DNA from: Methylococcaceae bacterium
GTDB taxonomy: Bacteria > Pseudomonadota > Gammaproteobacteria > Methylococcales > Methylomonadaceae
Assembly: GCA_030693065.1 (NCBI GenBank)
Contig: JAUYBL010000036.1
Coordinates: 124,001 to 188,000 of the forward strand
Reading direction: 5' to 3'
Length of the DNA: 64,000 nucleotides
A model generated the notes under the pieces. It was not told where the DNA came from. It searched no databases and worked only from the letters and a program-made list of their open reading frames with translations. Position numbers and translations under genes: made by a program. Below, piece after piece: positions 52,398 through 62,627 of this stretch; position 1 is the stretch's first letter, and each line of letters starts with the position of its first letter.

Positions 52398-54833
52398 TTA
52401 CCTGCCCGCCGCCAACTCCTCAATCAGTTTTTTAATTTCCACATCACCCGGTCGAACCTCGGCGGCTTTTCTAGCGTAAACCAATGCCGCTTTACTATCC
52501 CCCATTTCCAAGTGCATCGACACTAAAGCACTGAGAATATCCATATTGAACGGCTGATGCTTATACCCAGCCTTCAACACCGTTATCGCCTGTGTAGATT
52601 TTTCGGCAGAATGCAATGCGATAGCGTACACATAAGCATATCGGGCATTGGCGGGCGCAAGCTTGGCGGCTTCGGCAAATTCATTTAATGCTTCTGCCTT
52701 GTTAGCATTGCGCACCAACAATAATCCAAGCCCATGATGTAGATCCGCCGCATGCGGTAATACAGTCAATCCTTGCCGCAAGAATTTTTCTCCTTCACTG
52801 TCGCGACCAAGCTGCCGGTAAGCATCGGCAAGATTAATGTAGGCACCAGCAAATTGCGGATCAAGCGTTAGCGCGCGTTGATAAGCGACGATTGCAGCAT
52901 CAGGCTGACCTTGTCGCAAAGCTAAGTTACCCAGGTTGACGTTTTCTGACGGCCAGTCGGCATTTAGCGTTAGATAATCACGATATTCCTGCATGGCAGC
53001 GGTGCGAGCACTTATTCGACCAGCGGGGAACTGACTATCCGGCACATCGGCCAGGATTCGCGCCGCCTCAATTCGCACGCCACGTATCGGATCATTTAGC
53101 AACGGTGATGCCGCCAATACACGATTGGCTGGATCAATAGACTCAATCAGGCCTAAAGCCGCAGTGCGCACAGAGGGATCGGCATCTTTCAGCAACTGCC
53201 GAGCCGTGATTAATAAATCAGGATTCATCAATGGCTCGGCCAACACAATGGCAGTGGCGCGCACAATCGCGGGCTTGCTTGCATCTTGCGCCACCTCCAG
53301 TAATGCGGGCAAAGCCTTAATACCTTGGCTCACCCCGTTATGCAGCGCCGTGCCGTAATGCGGACGCTCGCGCCAAGATTTCCCAAGCCATTTATCCAAT
53401 GCTGCGGCGGCCCATTCCGGTTTGCGGTCTTGATGACACAGATTACAGGCATTGGGACTTCCCAATGATTGCGATAAGTCCGGGCGTGGCAAACGAAAGC
53501 TATGATCATGCCGACCATCAATCACCATGTAATTTTGTTCCGGCGCATGGCAGTCCATACACTGCGCCCCTTTTGAGCCTTGCTGATGGAAATGATGTTG
53601 TTGGCTGTCGAACTTTTCGGCATTGTGACAGCGTGTACACAAGGCATTGCCTTCGGCACGAAGTTTAAGCGCATGTGGCTCGTGACAATCCATACACGTC
53701 ACACCATTTTGGAACATCTTGCTTTGCCGGAACGAACCCCAAGTGTAATCCTCATCACGTTGTTGACCATCGGCATAGTAGGTCGGTTGCGTCAGCAATG
53801 CGGGATGATGGCTATCTTCCAGCGGTTTTCCGGGTAAGTTACCTTCAACCAGCGTGGAGCGGCGCGCATGGCAAGCCCAGCAGGAGTTCATTTGCGCTTC
53901 ATTGGCAGGAAGTTCTCTATGCGCAACACTAGATTGTCTATCAGTAAACTTCCAGGCCTCTTGCCAATGACTTTGCGGCCTTACCGCTAAGCCCTTATCT
54001 GCATTATCTGCAAAGGGCGGCTGCGCTTGTTTTGCCCATTCGACATGCTGCGAAGCCGGGCCATGGCAAGTTTCGCAGGCGACATTGATCTCATTGAAGG
54101 TGGTTTTATAGCTGTCGGTTGCCGCATCGTAGCCTTTCTTCAGATTAGTAGAATGGCATTCCGCGCATTGCATGTTCCAATTTTGGTAACGCTTGGTCCA
54201 GTGCAATTGATCGTTATGATCGACATTTTCATTGGGATACAGATGAAACCAACGCTGACCGCCCTCCTCTTTTGAACGACTGTCCCAGGCAACCCCCAAA
54301 GCTTGATAACGTCCGCCAGGAAATTCAATCAGATATTGTTGCAACGGCGTAACACCAAAAGCGTAGGCGATCGGATAATCGGTCAACTTACCGTCCGGGC
54401 CATCGGTTCGTACCATGAACTTGCCGTCGCGCTTAAAAAAAGTCGATTCAACCGCATGGTAGTTAAATTTTGCATTATTAAAGTCGCCAAGCACCGTTTG
54501 TTCATTAGCAACTTGCATCGCCAATTGATGGTGCGAGCCCTGCCAAGCGTCAAACTCAGCTTGATGACATTGCTTACAAGTAGCCGCGCCGACAAAATCT
54601 TTAGCCGCAACAGGACGAGTCGGTTCTGGTTTAGCTACTTGGGGAGTTGGCGAAATGGCGGTTCCTGAAGGTTTACCAACAAAGTAACCGACACCTATAA
54701 GCAAGCCCACCATGATTACAATTGACATCCACAACGCGAGGATTCGCTTACCTTTTCCGTTAGTTGTCGTCGTAGCGTCAGGCATTTTTTTAGTTGTTGT
54801 TTCAGTAGATTTTGGTGTCTTCGGGCGGATCAT
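52398..54833 (-). CDS. membrane-anchored octahaem c-type cytochrome with HEAT and TPR repeats
   Basis: 811 residues. An N-terminal TM anchor (about 31-52) is followed by eight CxxCH haem motifs (CKQCH, CAECH, CETCH, CWACH, CMDCH, CTRCH, CMDCH, CNLCH) over about residues 85-480, then HEAT-like helical repeats (about 510-600) and four or more TPRs (about 640-790) near the C-terminus. It should sit in the periplasm, carrying electrons and binding partners through the repeats. Many soil and methane-oxidising bacteria have similar proteins without a known role. Convergent with thiE. Confidence 0.88.
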   Translation of the reverse strand: MIRPKTPKSTETTTKKMPDATTTTNGKGKRILALWMSIVIMVGLLIGVGYFVGKPSGTAISPTPQVAKPEPTRPVAAKDFVGAATCKQCHQAEFDAWQGSHHQLAMQVANEQTVLGDFNNAKFNYHAVESTFFKRDGKFMVRTDGPDGKLTDYPIAYAFGVTPLQQYLIEFPGGRYQALGVAWDSRSKEEGGQRWFHLYPNENVDHNDQLHWTKRYQNWNMQCAECHSTNLKKGYDAATDSYKTTFNEINVACETCHGPASQHVEWAKQAQPPFADNADKGLAVRPQSHWQEAWKFTDRQSSVAHRELPANEAQMNSCWACHARRSTLVEGNLPGKPLEDSHHPALLTQPTYYADGQQRDEDYTWGSFRQSKMFQNGVTCMDCHEPHALKLRAEGNALCTRCHNAEKFDSQQHHFHQQGSKGAQCMDCHAPEQNYMVIDGRHDHSFRLPRPDLSQSLGSPNACNLCHQDRKPEWAAAALDKWLGKSWRERPHYGTALHNGVSQGIKALPALLEVAQDASKPAIVRATAIVLAEPLMNPDLLITARQLLKDADPSVRTAALGLIESIDPANRVLAASPLLNDPIRGVRIEAARILADVPDSQFPAGRISARTAAMQEYRDYLTLNADWPSENVNLGNLALRQGQPDAAIVAYQRALTLDPQFAGAYINLADAYRQLGRDSEGEKFLRQGLTVLPHAADLHHGLGLLLVRNANKAEALNEFAEAAKLAPANARYAYVYAIALHSAEKSTQAITVLKAGYKHQPFNMDILSALVSMHLEMGDSKAALVYARKAAEVRPGDVEIKKLIEELAAGR

Positions 54834-54949
54834 TTTGTGTCCGTAGTTAACGATTTAAAACTGCCGATACTTTAGATAAGTGCGAACGGTGCTACTGTTT
54901 TAAATTAGACCGTTTGCTTGGCTTCGACTCCGCTCAGCCACGAATATTT

Positions 54950-57340
54950 TTAGTCTGGGACAATAGAGTTAACGCTCTTATTATCTTGAGCATCAGGAAT
55001 TACTCGCACTGCCAGAGGCTCACTGCTGGCGAGATGAACATCACGTTGCGGAAATGCAATCACTATATCGTGCTCATCCAAGGTTTTGCTGATCATAAAA
55101 CGCAGATCACTGGCAATCGCTTTCCATGAGACTTCGGGATTGATTTCAACCCACACATACAAACCAAAAAGCAATGCATCACTGGCGAAATCTTCCAACA
55201 GCACCACGGGGGCTGGCTCATCAAGCACTAATCCGTGTCGCTCCGCAACACCTAGAAGCAGTCGATTTACCTCTTTTATTGGTGAGCCATAGGCAATGCC
55301 GACATTGACTACGATGCGTACCGATTTGCTGCTCAAGGTCCAATTGGTGACGTTTTGTTCAATGAAGGTACTATTTGGAATCAGGGTCTCAATGCCGTTG
55401 CCATCAAGAATTTGCGAACTGCGGACACCAATGTCTATCACACGACCGCGAATGCCACCCACCTCGACAACGTCGCCAGGTCGAAATGGCCGTTCAAACA
55501 GCAGCATGATGCCACTGATCAGGTTCTTGAGCATGTTTTGCATACCAAACCCAGCACCGATAGCTACTGCTCCGCCCATAAAGGCAAAAATCGTCAATGG
55601 AATCCTGGCAACCAACATGCTTAATATCACCAAAATGATGACTTGCAGAAATAGTATCCAGCGCCGTGCAATACGCGCAAGGCTTGCATCCATGCCCAAG
55701 CGCTGTACAGCTTGAGCTTCAGACAGTCGGGCCAGACGAACGGCAAACCAATAGCCAATAATCAAAATCGCTAACGCCTTTACTACTTTTTCGATTGTGA
55801 CGCTACGCTTGCCGCTGATTTGCTGCCCATCAACCTCAATAGTGTCATGCGCAGCAAACAGTTCGAAATCCAAAATCTGTGCGGCTGCGTTACGAATAGT
55901 AAATATCACTTCTCCCAGATACTCAGACATCGCCTTAACTCTGAACTTTTCATCGAGCTCCTCTTTACTACGGTCCAGCAAGCGTTCTGTCGCCTCAACT
56001 TCACCCAACAAGCGTGAGTAAGAAACCAACTGTTCAAGATCAAGCCGCATTAACTCATCTCTCAAGGCAATTGATTCACTAGCTGTTGGATCGAGTTCTT
56101 TGACGGAGCGGCTGGTAATTTTTGTCAAAATACGCTGACGTTGCTGATGAACATATTCATCAATTGTTTGCAGAACCCACTGATTATTAGTGATTTTTTC
56201 ATAGGCTTCGTCGGCTTTTTTACGATCGGTCACCTTGGCAAACATCAACCGAACATTCCAAATATCCCGTTGCATTTGCAGGTACACCAATATCCTATTC
56301 AGAATTTGTAATTTAATGTCCGTATTTGTGCGTTGCGCTTGGTGTATTTGCTCTAACTCCTGTTGTGTCAGTTTTAGTACGGTGATCGGCGCAGTGTTTT
56401 CTTGCTTAAGCGTCTTATTTTCAAGACTGAGCGAAGTCAAAACTGCATTAAGTTCGGAAATAATAGTTTGGCTTTCAAGCTCGATATTTTGGTTGATCAG
56501 TTCTATGTCTTGCTGAGTTAACTCAACGTTCTCAGAGGCAACACTTAATTGTTTACGCGCTAGTTGCAGTTGCGCTTGGGTTACCAAGAATTCTTCCCGA
56601 ACCATTTGTATTTCAATCTGAAACCCCATAACACGGGCCAAATCTATTTGATTTTGCAATGCGATTAATTCGCGCTGTCTATTTAAGCGGGCTTGCTGAT
56701 CTGATGACTTTTTTGCTTGCTCTACTGCTTCGTTGGCCTGTCTCAGCCTTACTGTAGATTTATCGGCGGTGTTTAATACCAGCGTGAACGCTTGCTCAAG
56801 CCCGGGAATCCATGCTTCAAGTTCATCTGCTTTTTTACTGAGAATAGTGACGGTTTCTTTTAGCTCATCAGCCCTGAGAAAAGGATGTGGGCTGGCTTCA
56901 CTGAACGCAGACCAGTCCGCAGCGTTGGTTACCATTGCGCTGCGCTTTTTTTGAATTTCTAGCAAATTTGGTAGGCGAGCAAGCTGTCCTTGATAGAGAA
57001 ACACAAGCTGCCTAAGATGCAAACGCCGCAGATAAAGTTCCTCATTCCCCGCCGACAGTGGACCACTTGCCGAATCTGAAGGTAAGGCCGCAAGTTCTTC
57101 GCTGGTTGCTGCCAGCTTCTTGTTAATTTCTTCAATAGCCAATGCTGGATTGAGCACGGATTGAGTTGAGGCGGAATTACTAGCGGGTTTATTCAATAAT
57201 CCACCCATAAGCGCAGGACCTGGAGCCGCAGAAACTGGAGTCAGTAACATCAGCATCACTAAACTTATTAGTGCTCGAAAGACGTTAACATTTATCGATC
57301 TGTAGCAAACAGGATAACGAACAATGCGGAGAGTTTTCAT
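54950..57340 (-). CDS. large MscS-family mechanosensitive channel
   Basis: 796 residues: signal peptide (about 20-37), a long periplasmic coiled-coil region (about 70-500), several TM helices (about 525-610), and the MscS pore/beta domain (IAFMGGAVAIGAGFGMQNMLKNLISG near 610, then FERPFRPGDVVEVGGIRGRV and GIRSSQI-like motif). It is like KefA/MscK but shorter. It should release solutes under hypo-osmotic stress. Confidence 0.9.
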   Translation of the reverse strand: MKTLRIVRYPVCYRSINVNVFRALISLVMLMLLTPVSAAPGPALMGGLLNKPASNSASTQSVLNPALAIEEINKKLAATSEELAALPSDSASGPLSAGNEELYLRRLHLRQLVFLYQGQLARLPNLLEIQKKRSAMVTNAADWSAFSEASPHPFLRADELKETVTILSKKADELEAWIPGLEQAFTLVLNTADKSTVRLRQANEAVEQAKKSSDQQARLNRQRELIALQNQIDLARVMGFQIEIQMVREEFLVTQAQLQLARKQLSVASENVELTQQDIELINQNIELESQTIISELNAVLTSLSLENKTLKQENTAPITVLKLTQQELEQIHQAQRTNTDIKLQILNRILVYLQMQRDIWNVRLMFAKVTDRKKADEAYEKITNNQWVLQTIDEYVHQQRQRILTKITSRSVKELDPTASESIALRDELMRLDLEQLVSYSRLLGEVEATERLLDRSKEELDEKFRVKAMSEYLGEVIFTIRNAAAQILDFELFAAHDTIEVDGQQISGKRSVTIEKVVKALAILIIGYWFAVRLARLSEAQAVQRLGMDASLARIARRWILFLQVIILVILSMLVARIPLTIFAFMGGAVAIGAGFGMQNMLKNLISGIMLLFERPFRPGDVVEVGGIRGRVIDIGVRSSQILDGNGIETLIPNSTFIEQNVTNWTLSSKSVRIVVNVGIAYGSPIKEVNRLLLGVAERHGLVLDEPAPVVLLEDFASDALLFGLYVWVEINPEVSWKAIASDLRFMISKTLDEHDIVIAFPQRDVHLASSEPLAVRVIPDAQDNKSVNSIVPD

Positions 57341-57531
57341 TTTAACGGCCTACTAAAATGGGCTTTGTCTGGCAATGTCGACGAAACTAAGCACAAAAAG
57401 CTAACGTTGGCCCAGCATAAGGTGTTGGTCGAGATGCATGACATTCGTTGTAATAGGCTTAATTAGCCTAAATAGCATTATTTGTAACTAAACATTAATG
57501 GCACTGATCTTGCCAAGTTGATAACGCTGCC

Positions 57532-57558
57532 CTCTGCCGCCCATTAGAAGCGGCAGAG
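57532..57558 (-). terminator. hairpin downstream of the DUF4410 gene
   Basis: CTCTGCCGC/GCGGCAGAG, 9-bp stem with 9-base loop, in the gap between the DUF4410 gene and the MscS gene. The same gap (57341-57762) holds GTTCGACAAGCTC-type dispersed repeat sequence at about 57590-57750; no gene seen. Confidence 0.5.
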
Positions 57559-57762
57559 TTGACTTTACGGCTAGTCAGTTAGGGAAGCGCTGAATAAGTT
57601 CATTTCGCTCATGGTTCGACAAGCTCTCGGCAACTGCTCCATTCGTAGCCCTAGCTCCTGCATCCCTGCAGTCGACCACGAACGAAATCAATAAGTTACC
57701 GTTCATCTGTCCTTAGACCACCCTTGTGGTGGAGCTTGTCGAAGGATTTAATCAGCACTTCG

Positions 57763-58500
57763 TTAGCGGACTAAATCAGGATTTATCCAGCCTTGCTGGG
57801 CAAAATATCTAGCCAGTTCATCGGCAATCTGTTCCGCCATTTTCTTTGCTTGTTGAGCAGAAGCCGACTTATAACTTTTAACACCTCCGACTGCTGCATT
57901 GGCTCCGATTACCGCAGCTGTTCCGGCCCCAGCAGCTGCTCCAGCAGGCCCCATCACCGCGGCCCCCGGCATTTCACCGCTGTCTGCATGGGCATCAAAA
58001 GAGATTAACTCTTGATAGCCCGAGGCAGACGGTGCCAACACTCTGACTTTACTGTCCAGTGAAGATTGACCCATGCCTAAGCCAATCACATTTCGGCGTA
58101 AACGATTGCCTTCATTGATATTGGTAAATTGGCCGGTTATTAGAATTGCACCTGGCGACACTCGTAAATTTTGATCGGCACGTATCGGGTTTAAGCCTAA
58201 AGCGGCTATTTTTTGTGTCAACTCAGTAGCCATTGCATCAGCCACTTCACGACCTAGCTTGATTTCTTCTGCAGTCTGATTTGTGTTCGCAAGCTGGCCC
58301 TGAAGTTTCGCGAAAATGCCGGAATTTTGTTGAATATCTTCAGGACTGGCAGCAAAGTTATAAATCAGTACTTGAGTGGGCCTTGGCTGTCCTGAGTAAG
58401 CTATTTCTTGCGTATCTCGAACGCTTGTGCCCGCACAACCGACAACAAACAAAGACAACATGCTGATTACTGATAATTTTAAACATTGTTTTATGTGCAT
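57763..58500 (-). CDS. DUF4410 lipoprotein
   Basis: 245 residues with a signal peptide and lipobox FVVGCAG (Cys about 22). The following domain (VLIYNFAASPEDI, AILITGQFTNINEGNRLRRNVIGLGMG) is the DUF4410 pattern. A glycine/alanine-rich stretch (about 185-205: GAAVMGPAGAAAGAGTAAV) could enter or span a membrane. Outer-membrane lipoprotein of unknown role. Confidence 0.8.
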   Translation of the reverse strand: MHIKQCLKLSVISMLSLFVVGCAGTSVRDTQEIAYSGQPRPTQVLIYNFAASPEDIQQNSGIFAKLQGQLANTNQTAEEIKLGREVADAMATELTQKIAALGLNPIRADQNLRVSPGAILITGQFTNINEGNRLRRNVIGLGMGQSSLDSKVRVLAPSASGYQELISFDAHADSGEMPGAAVMGPAGAAAGAGTAAVIGANAAVGGVKSYKSASAQQAKKMAEQIADELARYFAQQGWINPDLVR

Positions 58501-58554
58501 AATTATTCCTCAATGGGTTAGGGTCAATACTGTTGATTTAACAAAAGCTTATTT

Positions 58555-58830
58555 AACTAATGTTACGCAGAGCGGTTTGTCTCCCGTTATTCCGCCCCGA
58601 GCATCGCAGCTTTTGGCGAAATAGGCCCGTAAGGGGAGCGGCACGGATGCCGCTCGTTTTCGCAGGGCCAGGGATGGCCCTTCGAAAACCCTCACCAAAA
58701 GCGAGAAGCGCAGGAAATTGGCGGAATCCGGGTCGCCTTTTCTTTGGCTACTTTCTTTTGGCGAAGCAAAAGAAAGTAGCTCGCCTGTCGGTGCGAGAAC
58801 CGACATTAAAATAAACTGTCGCGATAGCGA
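58555..58830. repeat. dispersed repeat with CTTTCTTTTGGC inverted arms
   Basis: The stretch contains GGCTACTTTCTTTTGGCGAAGC and its near-complement GCAAAAGAAAGTAGC, plus GC-rich text of the kind found in many copies in related genomes. The open frames across it look like repeat translations (RNRPVRGAARMPLVFA type), so no CDS is called for 58501-58887. Confidence 0.6.
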
Positions 58831-58887
58831 CACCAGCGATTCTTGAGTATCGATAAAGGTCATTTCTTTTGGTTTGCGTAACATCAG

Positions 58888-59925
58888 TTATTTAATAACC
58901 TTACGCAAGTTTTTCAACTGTTTAGCTATTTCACCTTGCGCCTGCTTCTGTCCGATAGAACGCTTTAGATCGCTACCAAAACCAGCTACTTGATCAGTAA
59001 ATGTTCTATTTGCGTAAATCACCAAGGAACCGTCACGATAAGGTATACCAGCAATAGCCAGCTGATTGGAGTTGTAAGAATGCCCCGCATAAAATTGACG
59101 GGCAAGCACTACCTCACCGCCACCTTCACTGGCAATAACACGATGAACAAGAAGCGCGGTCGGGCGGCCTTCGATCTGACGATTACGCCAGATAAACTTT
59201 TCTTCGGCGCCCGCCGGCAGCGCGGCCGGATAACTTAACCAAGCTTTATATAATTCAGGAAAATACTTTGCCAGCACTTTAGTCTGCACTGTGGCAGCCC
59301 GTAGTTCTGCTTTGGGATTTGCTTCTGTGCCATTACCGCGATCATACGTTTTAATGCCTTTTAAACCATTTTGACGATACGCCTGCCAACGCTGTAATAA
59401 AACTTGCCGATAAGCTTGAGAAGCGGCATCAGGTTGTGCCGAGCTTGCCGCTTTAAGCGCCTGAAATTCTTCAGTTGATAGGTTAAATTGACTGCCCGGT
59501 GTCGCCGCTAAAAACTTTGTGGCTTCATCACTTCCGGTTTTCAAACTGAAGCCTTTAAACGAATCCAACGTTGCCTGTGCAGGAATAGCGCCCTCAGCTG
59601 TGACATCAGTATCTATAGATGTCAGGTTTTTACTTTTCAAATAGCCAATGATTTTGGACGGTGGCGCCGGTACATAGATAGCAGCGCCTGCGGCTAATTC
59701 ATTTTCTTCACCGTCGGCGATATTGAAAAAAACAACCTCGCCTTTATCAAGTTTGGCAATGTCTTGTTGCTGAATACCAAGTTGCTGAAATGCCTCTTGG
59801 GAATCTGGTAAGCTCGCGCCAGATGCCGAAAAACTTGCACTGCCGGCCAGAATAAGAATTATCCATGACCTGTTTGCAAGCTTTGATAACAAAGGTTTTT
59901 TTGCTGTTATGTGTTGGCCTGTCAT
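58888..59925 (-). CDS. hypothetical exported protein
   Basis: 345 residues from ATG 59925 (MTGQHIT), with GGAGG 8 bases upstream. A signal peptide/anchor lies at about 20-40 (WIILILAGSASFSASGA). The remaining part has no recognised domain; it has FIWRNRQIEGRPTALLVHRV and LVIYANRTFTDQVAGFG near the end. First of a run of envelope genes. Confidence 0.7.
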   Translation of the reverse strand: MTGQHITAKKPLLSKLANRSWIILILAGSASFSASGASLPDSQEAFQQLGIQQQDIAKLDKGEVVFFNIADGEENELAAGAAIYVPAPPSKIIGYLKSKNLTSIDTDVTAEGAIPAQATLDSFKGFSLKTGSDEATKFLAATPGSQFNLSTEEFQALKAASSAQPDAASQAYRQVLLQRWQAYRQNGLKGIKTYDRGNGTEANPKAELRAATVQTKVLAKYFPELYKAWLSYPAALPAGAEEKFIWRNRQIEGRPTALLVHRVIASEGGGEVVLARQFYAGHSYNSNQLAIAGIPYRDGSLVIYANRTFTDQVAGFGSDLKRSIGQKQAQGEIAKQLKNLRKVIK

Positions 59926-60016
59926 GATTAATACCTCCAAATTAATAAAAATAAATACTGCTCTCGAATCATTTTTTCTAAAGCCAAATCTGAAATTGGG
60001 CTTATCTATTACTCAG

Positions 60017-61027
60017 TCACTGCGACTTAGGCTTTTCAATACCCGCGCGAATTAGCTGGGAAAAATCAGCAGAATGATCGGCGGTTTGCGCCACAGAATT
60101 AATATGGGCTTGCTGCTGCAATTGCTCAAACGGGAGTTGTGTATTTAGCCTGCCCGATTGATAAAGATACTCCGGCACATAGCCACTTAACAGAATTTTC
60201 CAGGAAAACGGTAAATGATCTTGATTGACTCGAGTATTTAACCAAATAGCAGTCGTGCAGTTGTCCAATAAGGTGTTGTAAAAAGCCGGCTTATCGTGCA
60301 ATTCATTGATTTGCTCAATGTACTCAAGAAACAAGCGACGCGCATTTTCTTGAGGCCCTTTTAAAGAATAGAGGTAGACATCCTCCACCGGATCTTTACG
60401 GTAGTTGGTACGCAGACGAATAACATCGCGTTCGTCTGCCACAATGTAAGTCAGTTCATACTGACGAAAAAAACCTTTGATGGTGGAGTAGCCTTCATTC
60501 AATTCCTTGCGGGCTTCGATAGAAACCGCCAGATGATCTTTATTACCGAAATTAAAACTTACGATCGTATGCGCAATAGCCGGGCCCATCCAATACACCG
60601 CGAATAAATCAATACCATCGAGCTTATTAATATCAAAGGTTTTGCTGTAATAGGCGGGTGTGTAGTCAAATTCGCTTCGATAATCAAAGTTGCGAATATC
60701 ATGCACAGTTACCAAATCACCATCGAAAGTGGCATAGGGTAATTTGGCTAAATCCGGTTGCCATTGCCGCTCATTAGACGGATTAATGGCAAACCACCAA
60801 TTCAAAATCGCCACAAATAACACGGCATAAACTATCAATAAGCGCTTGCGCCAGTTAGCAAACCCTAGGCTAACCAAGGTCACCAGACCAAATAAACCCA
60901 CGGTCGCCGCTACCCCGGTTTGTAAAGTACTGCTTTGAGAGTCACCAAAATAAATTGCTAACACAGCCCAGGCGGTAGTTCCTATTAGCGTTAATACCAA
61001 CAACAATATCTTCAAAAATTTCAGCAT
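60017..61027 (-). CDS. DUF4105 / Lnb-type membrane protein
   Basis: 336 residues with three TM helices (about 5-27, 35-55, 62-82) and a periplasmic DUF4105 (Lnb N-terminal-like) domain. LDGIDLFAVYWMGP, EARKELNEGYSTIKGFFRQYEL and the NTLLDNCTTAIWLNTR segment with the conserved Cys (about 255) are visible. Lnb-type proteins in Bacteroidetes acylate lipoproteins; whether this one does is unknown. It follows directly after the carbonic anhydrase (TGAATG). Confidence 0.75.
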   Translation of the reverse strand: MLKFLKILLLVLTLIGTTAWAVLAIYFGDSQSSTLQTGVAATVGLFGLVTLVSLGFANWRKRLLIVYAVLFVAILNWWFAINPSNERQWQPDLAKLPYATFDGDLVTVHDIRNFDYRSEFDYTPAYYSKTFDINKLDGIDLFAVYWMGPAIAHTIVSFNFGNKDHLAVSIEARKELNEGYSTIKGFFRQYELTYIVADERDVIRLRTNYRKDPVEDVYLYSLKGPQENARRLFLEYIEQINELHDKPAFYNTLLDNCTTAIWLNTRVNQDHLPFSWKILLSGYVPEYLYQSGRLNTQLPFEQLQQQAHINSVAQTADHSADFSQLIRAGIEKPKSQ

Positions 61028-61747
61028 TCAATTACCCAAAAACCGCACATGTCCGGTGTTTAATTCATAAACGGCCCCAACCAAGGCCACACGCTTGTCT
61101 CGCAAGGCCCGTTTTGCTCCCGGAAGTGCCAGCAATTCCTTCATCGACCAACGCACATTTGCCTCTACGGCGGCGCGCAGCAAGCTGTCCCGGTCTTGTT
61201 TTAGATTGAGTTTTTTCAGTCCGGGCTTGATTGATTTAATCAAAGATTCGATATGCTCAAGTTCCTTAGTTTTACTTAGCATTTCTTCCACAGTCGCGGT
61301 CACTGCGCCACAACCTTCATGCCCCATGACAATTACCAAATGAGTATGAAGATGCGCCACCGCATATTGCAAAGAACCAATCACATCTTCCGCAATGATG
61401 TTGCCGGCAATCCGAATGGTAAAGAGATCGCCAAAGCCCACATCAAAGATAAGCTCCGGCGGCACACGTGAATCACTGCAACCGAGAATAGTCGCGTAAG
61501 GTTTTTGGCTCTCAACCAGCAAACTGCGCCAGGATGCTTTTTCATGCGCATGACGCGATGTATCATCAATGAAACGTTGGTTGCCAAGCTTCAACCGCGC
61601 CAGCGCTTCATTGGCATCTTGTGGATAGGGCTCCACATCAATAACACTAGGTTCAGACGTTTCCGCGGCAACGCCAACAGCCATTCCCAAACCGACGCAA
61701 CAGGCCCCAGACAATAGTTGTCTTCGGGTAACAAGAGGATTAATCAT
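61028..61747 (-). CDS. periplasmic beta-carbonic anhydrase
   Basis: 239 residues. A Tat-like signal (TRRQLLSGACCVGLGMAVGV, about 7-26) directs it to the periplasm. The zinc site is Cys in LGCSDSRVPPE (about 92), with Asp-Arg pair, and His/Cys in VMGHEGCGAV (about 145-150). Interconverts CO2 and bicarbonate. Exported beta-type enzymes are less usual than cytoplasmic ones. It is followed directly by the DUF4105 gene. Confidence 0.9.
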   Translation of the reverse strand: MINPLVTRRQLLSGACCVGLGMAVGVAAETSEPSVIDVEPYPQDANEALARLKLGNQRFIDDTSRHAHEKASWRSLLVESQKPYATILGCSDSRVPPELIFDVGFGDLFTIRIAGNIIAEDVIGSLQYAVAHLHTHLVIVMGHEGCGAVTATVEEMLSKTKELEHIESLIKSIKPGLKKLNLKQDRDSLLRAAVEANVRWSMKELLALPGAKRALRDKRVALVGAVYELNTGHVRFLGN

Positions 61748-61788
61748 ACATTCACTCCAAAAATTGCCTGGCTGATTAAATGTTCATT

Positions 61789-62583
61789 TCATTTAGGAAA
61801 CAGCAAGGTAACCTGAAAACGAAGTTGCCAATCCGGGCCTACAGTTGGCGATACCACATGGTAGTAACTCTCCAGCGATGTACTCATCAGTTGGTCACCT
61901 AGCGAAAAAACCTTACCAACACCGCCACCCACCGGCACCAACCATCGATTAGCCTGTTTTTCGCCCCACACGGCAATAATTGACGGAGAACTGGTCAAAT
62001 ACCAACCATTGGGAAGGTTGTAATTAATCGTGGGACGTAAAGACATGGTATTGACATCGCGTCGGCTCTCGTCGCCTGCAAATGACCATACATTTGATGC
62101 AATGGTGCTAAAAACCCATGGCCCATTTATATAAAGACCGCCGACAATGGGGCCTGCCGCCCACTTTCCGCTACCAAGCATTTTTTCGGTAGCGGTGGGA
62201 GCAACTAACGTAGGCCCAACGCCCCAAAGAAACTGGCCGGTTCTATTCGGCGTCAGTAAGACTTGTAAGGAAACGTCACTCAGTCCATCGATTTCCTGGG
62301 GAAACGGCAGATGCACAATAGGAATCGCTGAGCGAGTAATGACGCTCCAGTCGTCGTTTAACTCAAAGGGCACCATTGGCTGAACCCTTAAATAATTCAA
62401 TACATCTTTCTCCGGACCAAAGCCCATTTGCGCATTTTCTTCGACCATCAATTTACTAAAACGAGTAAACGGATTTTGATCTTGTTTCGCCAGCTCAGTC
62501 GCATCTTTCTGAGCCGATACAGCGCCAATATGGCAGATCAAACCGATAGCAAGGGCTATTCGACGGCTTCGATTTATTGTCAT
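61789..62583 (-). CDS. outer-membrane beta-barrel protein (MetA-pathway/transporter-like)
   Basis: 264 residues with signal peptide (about 1-24, VSA). The mature part has alternating beta-strand pattern (FQVTLLFPK end, GVGPTLVAPTATEKMLGSGKW and WSFAGDESRRDVNTM in the middle) typical of the family often misnamed neuromedin U-like. Substrate unknown. Confidence 0.65.
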   Translation of the reverse strand: MTINRSRRIALAIGLICHIGAVSAQKDATELAKQDQNPFTRFSKLMVEENAQMGFGPEKDVLNYLRVQPMVPFELNDDWSVITRSAIPIVHLPFPQEIDGLSDVSLQVLLTPNRTGQFLWGVGPTLVAPTATEKMLGSGKWAAGPIVGGLYINGPWVFSTIASNVWSFAGDESRRDVNTMSLRPTINYNLPNGWYLTSSPSIIAVWGEKQANRWLVPVGGGVGKVFSLGDQLMSTSLESYYHVVSPTVGPDWQLRFQVTLLFPK

Positions 62584-62627
62584 AAGAGGCCCTATAAAAT
62601 CAGCAAAAACATTCCTGAAACCTCACC

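Noticed and set aside
58549-58884. 111-codon open frame
   Set aside because: It is a translation of a dispersed repeat with inverted CTTTCTTTTGGC arms and has no protein features.
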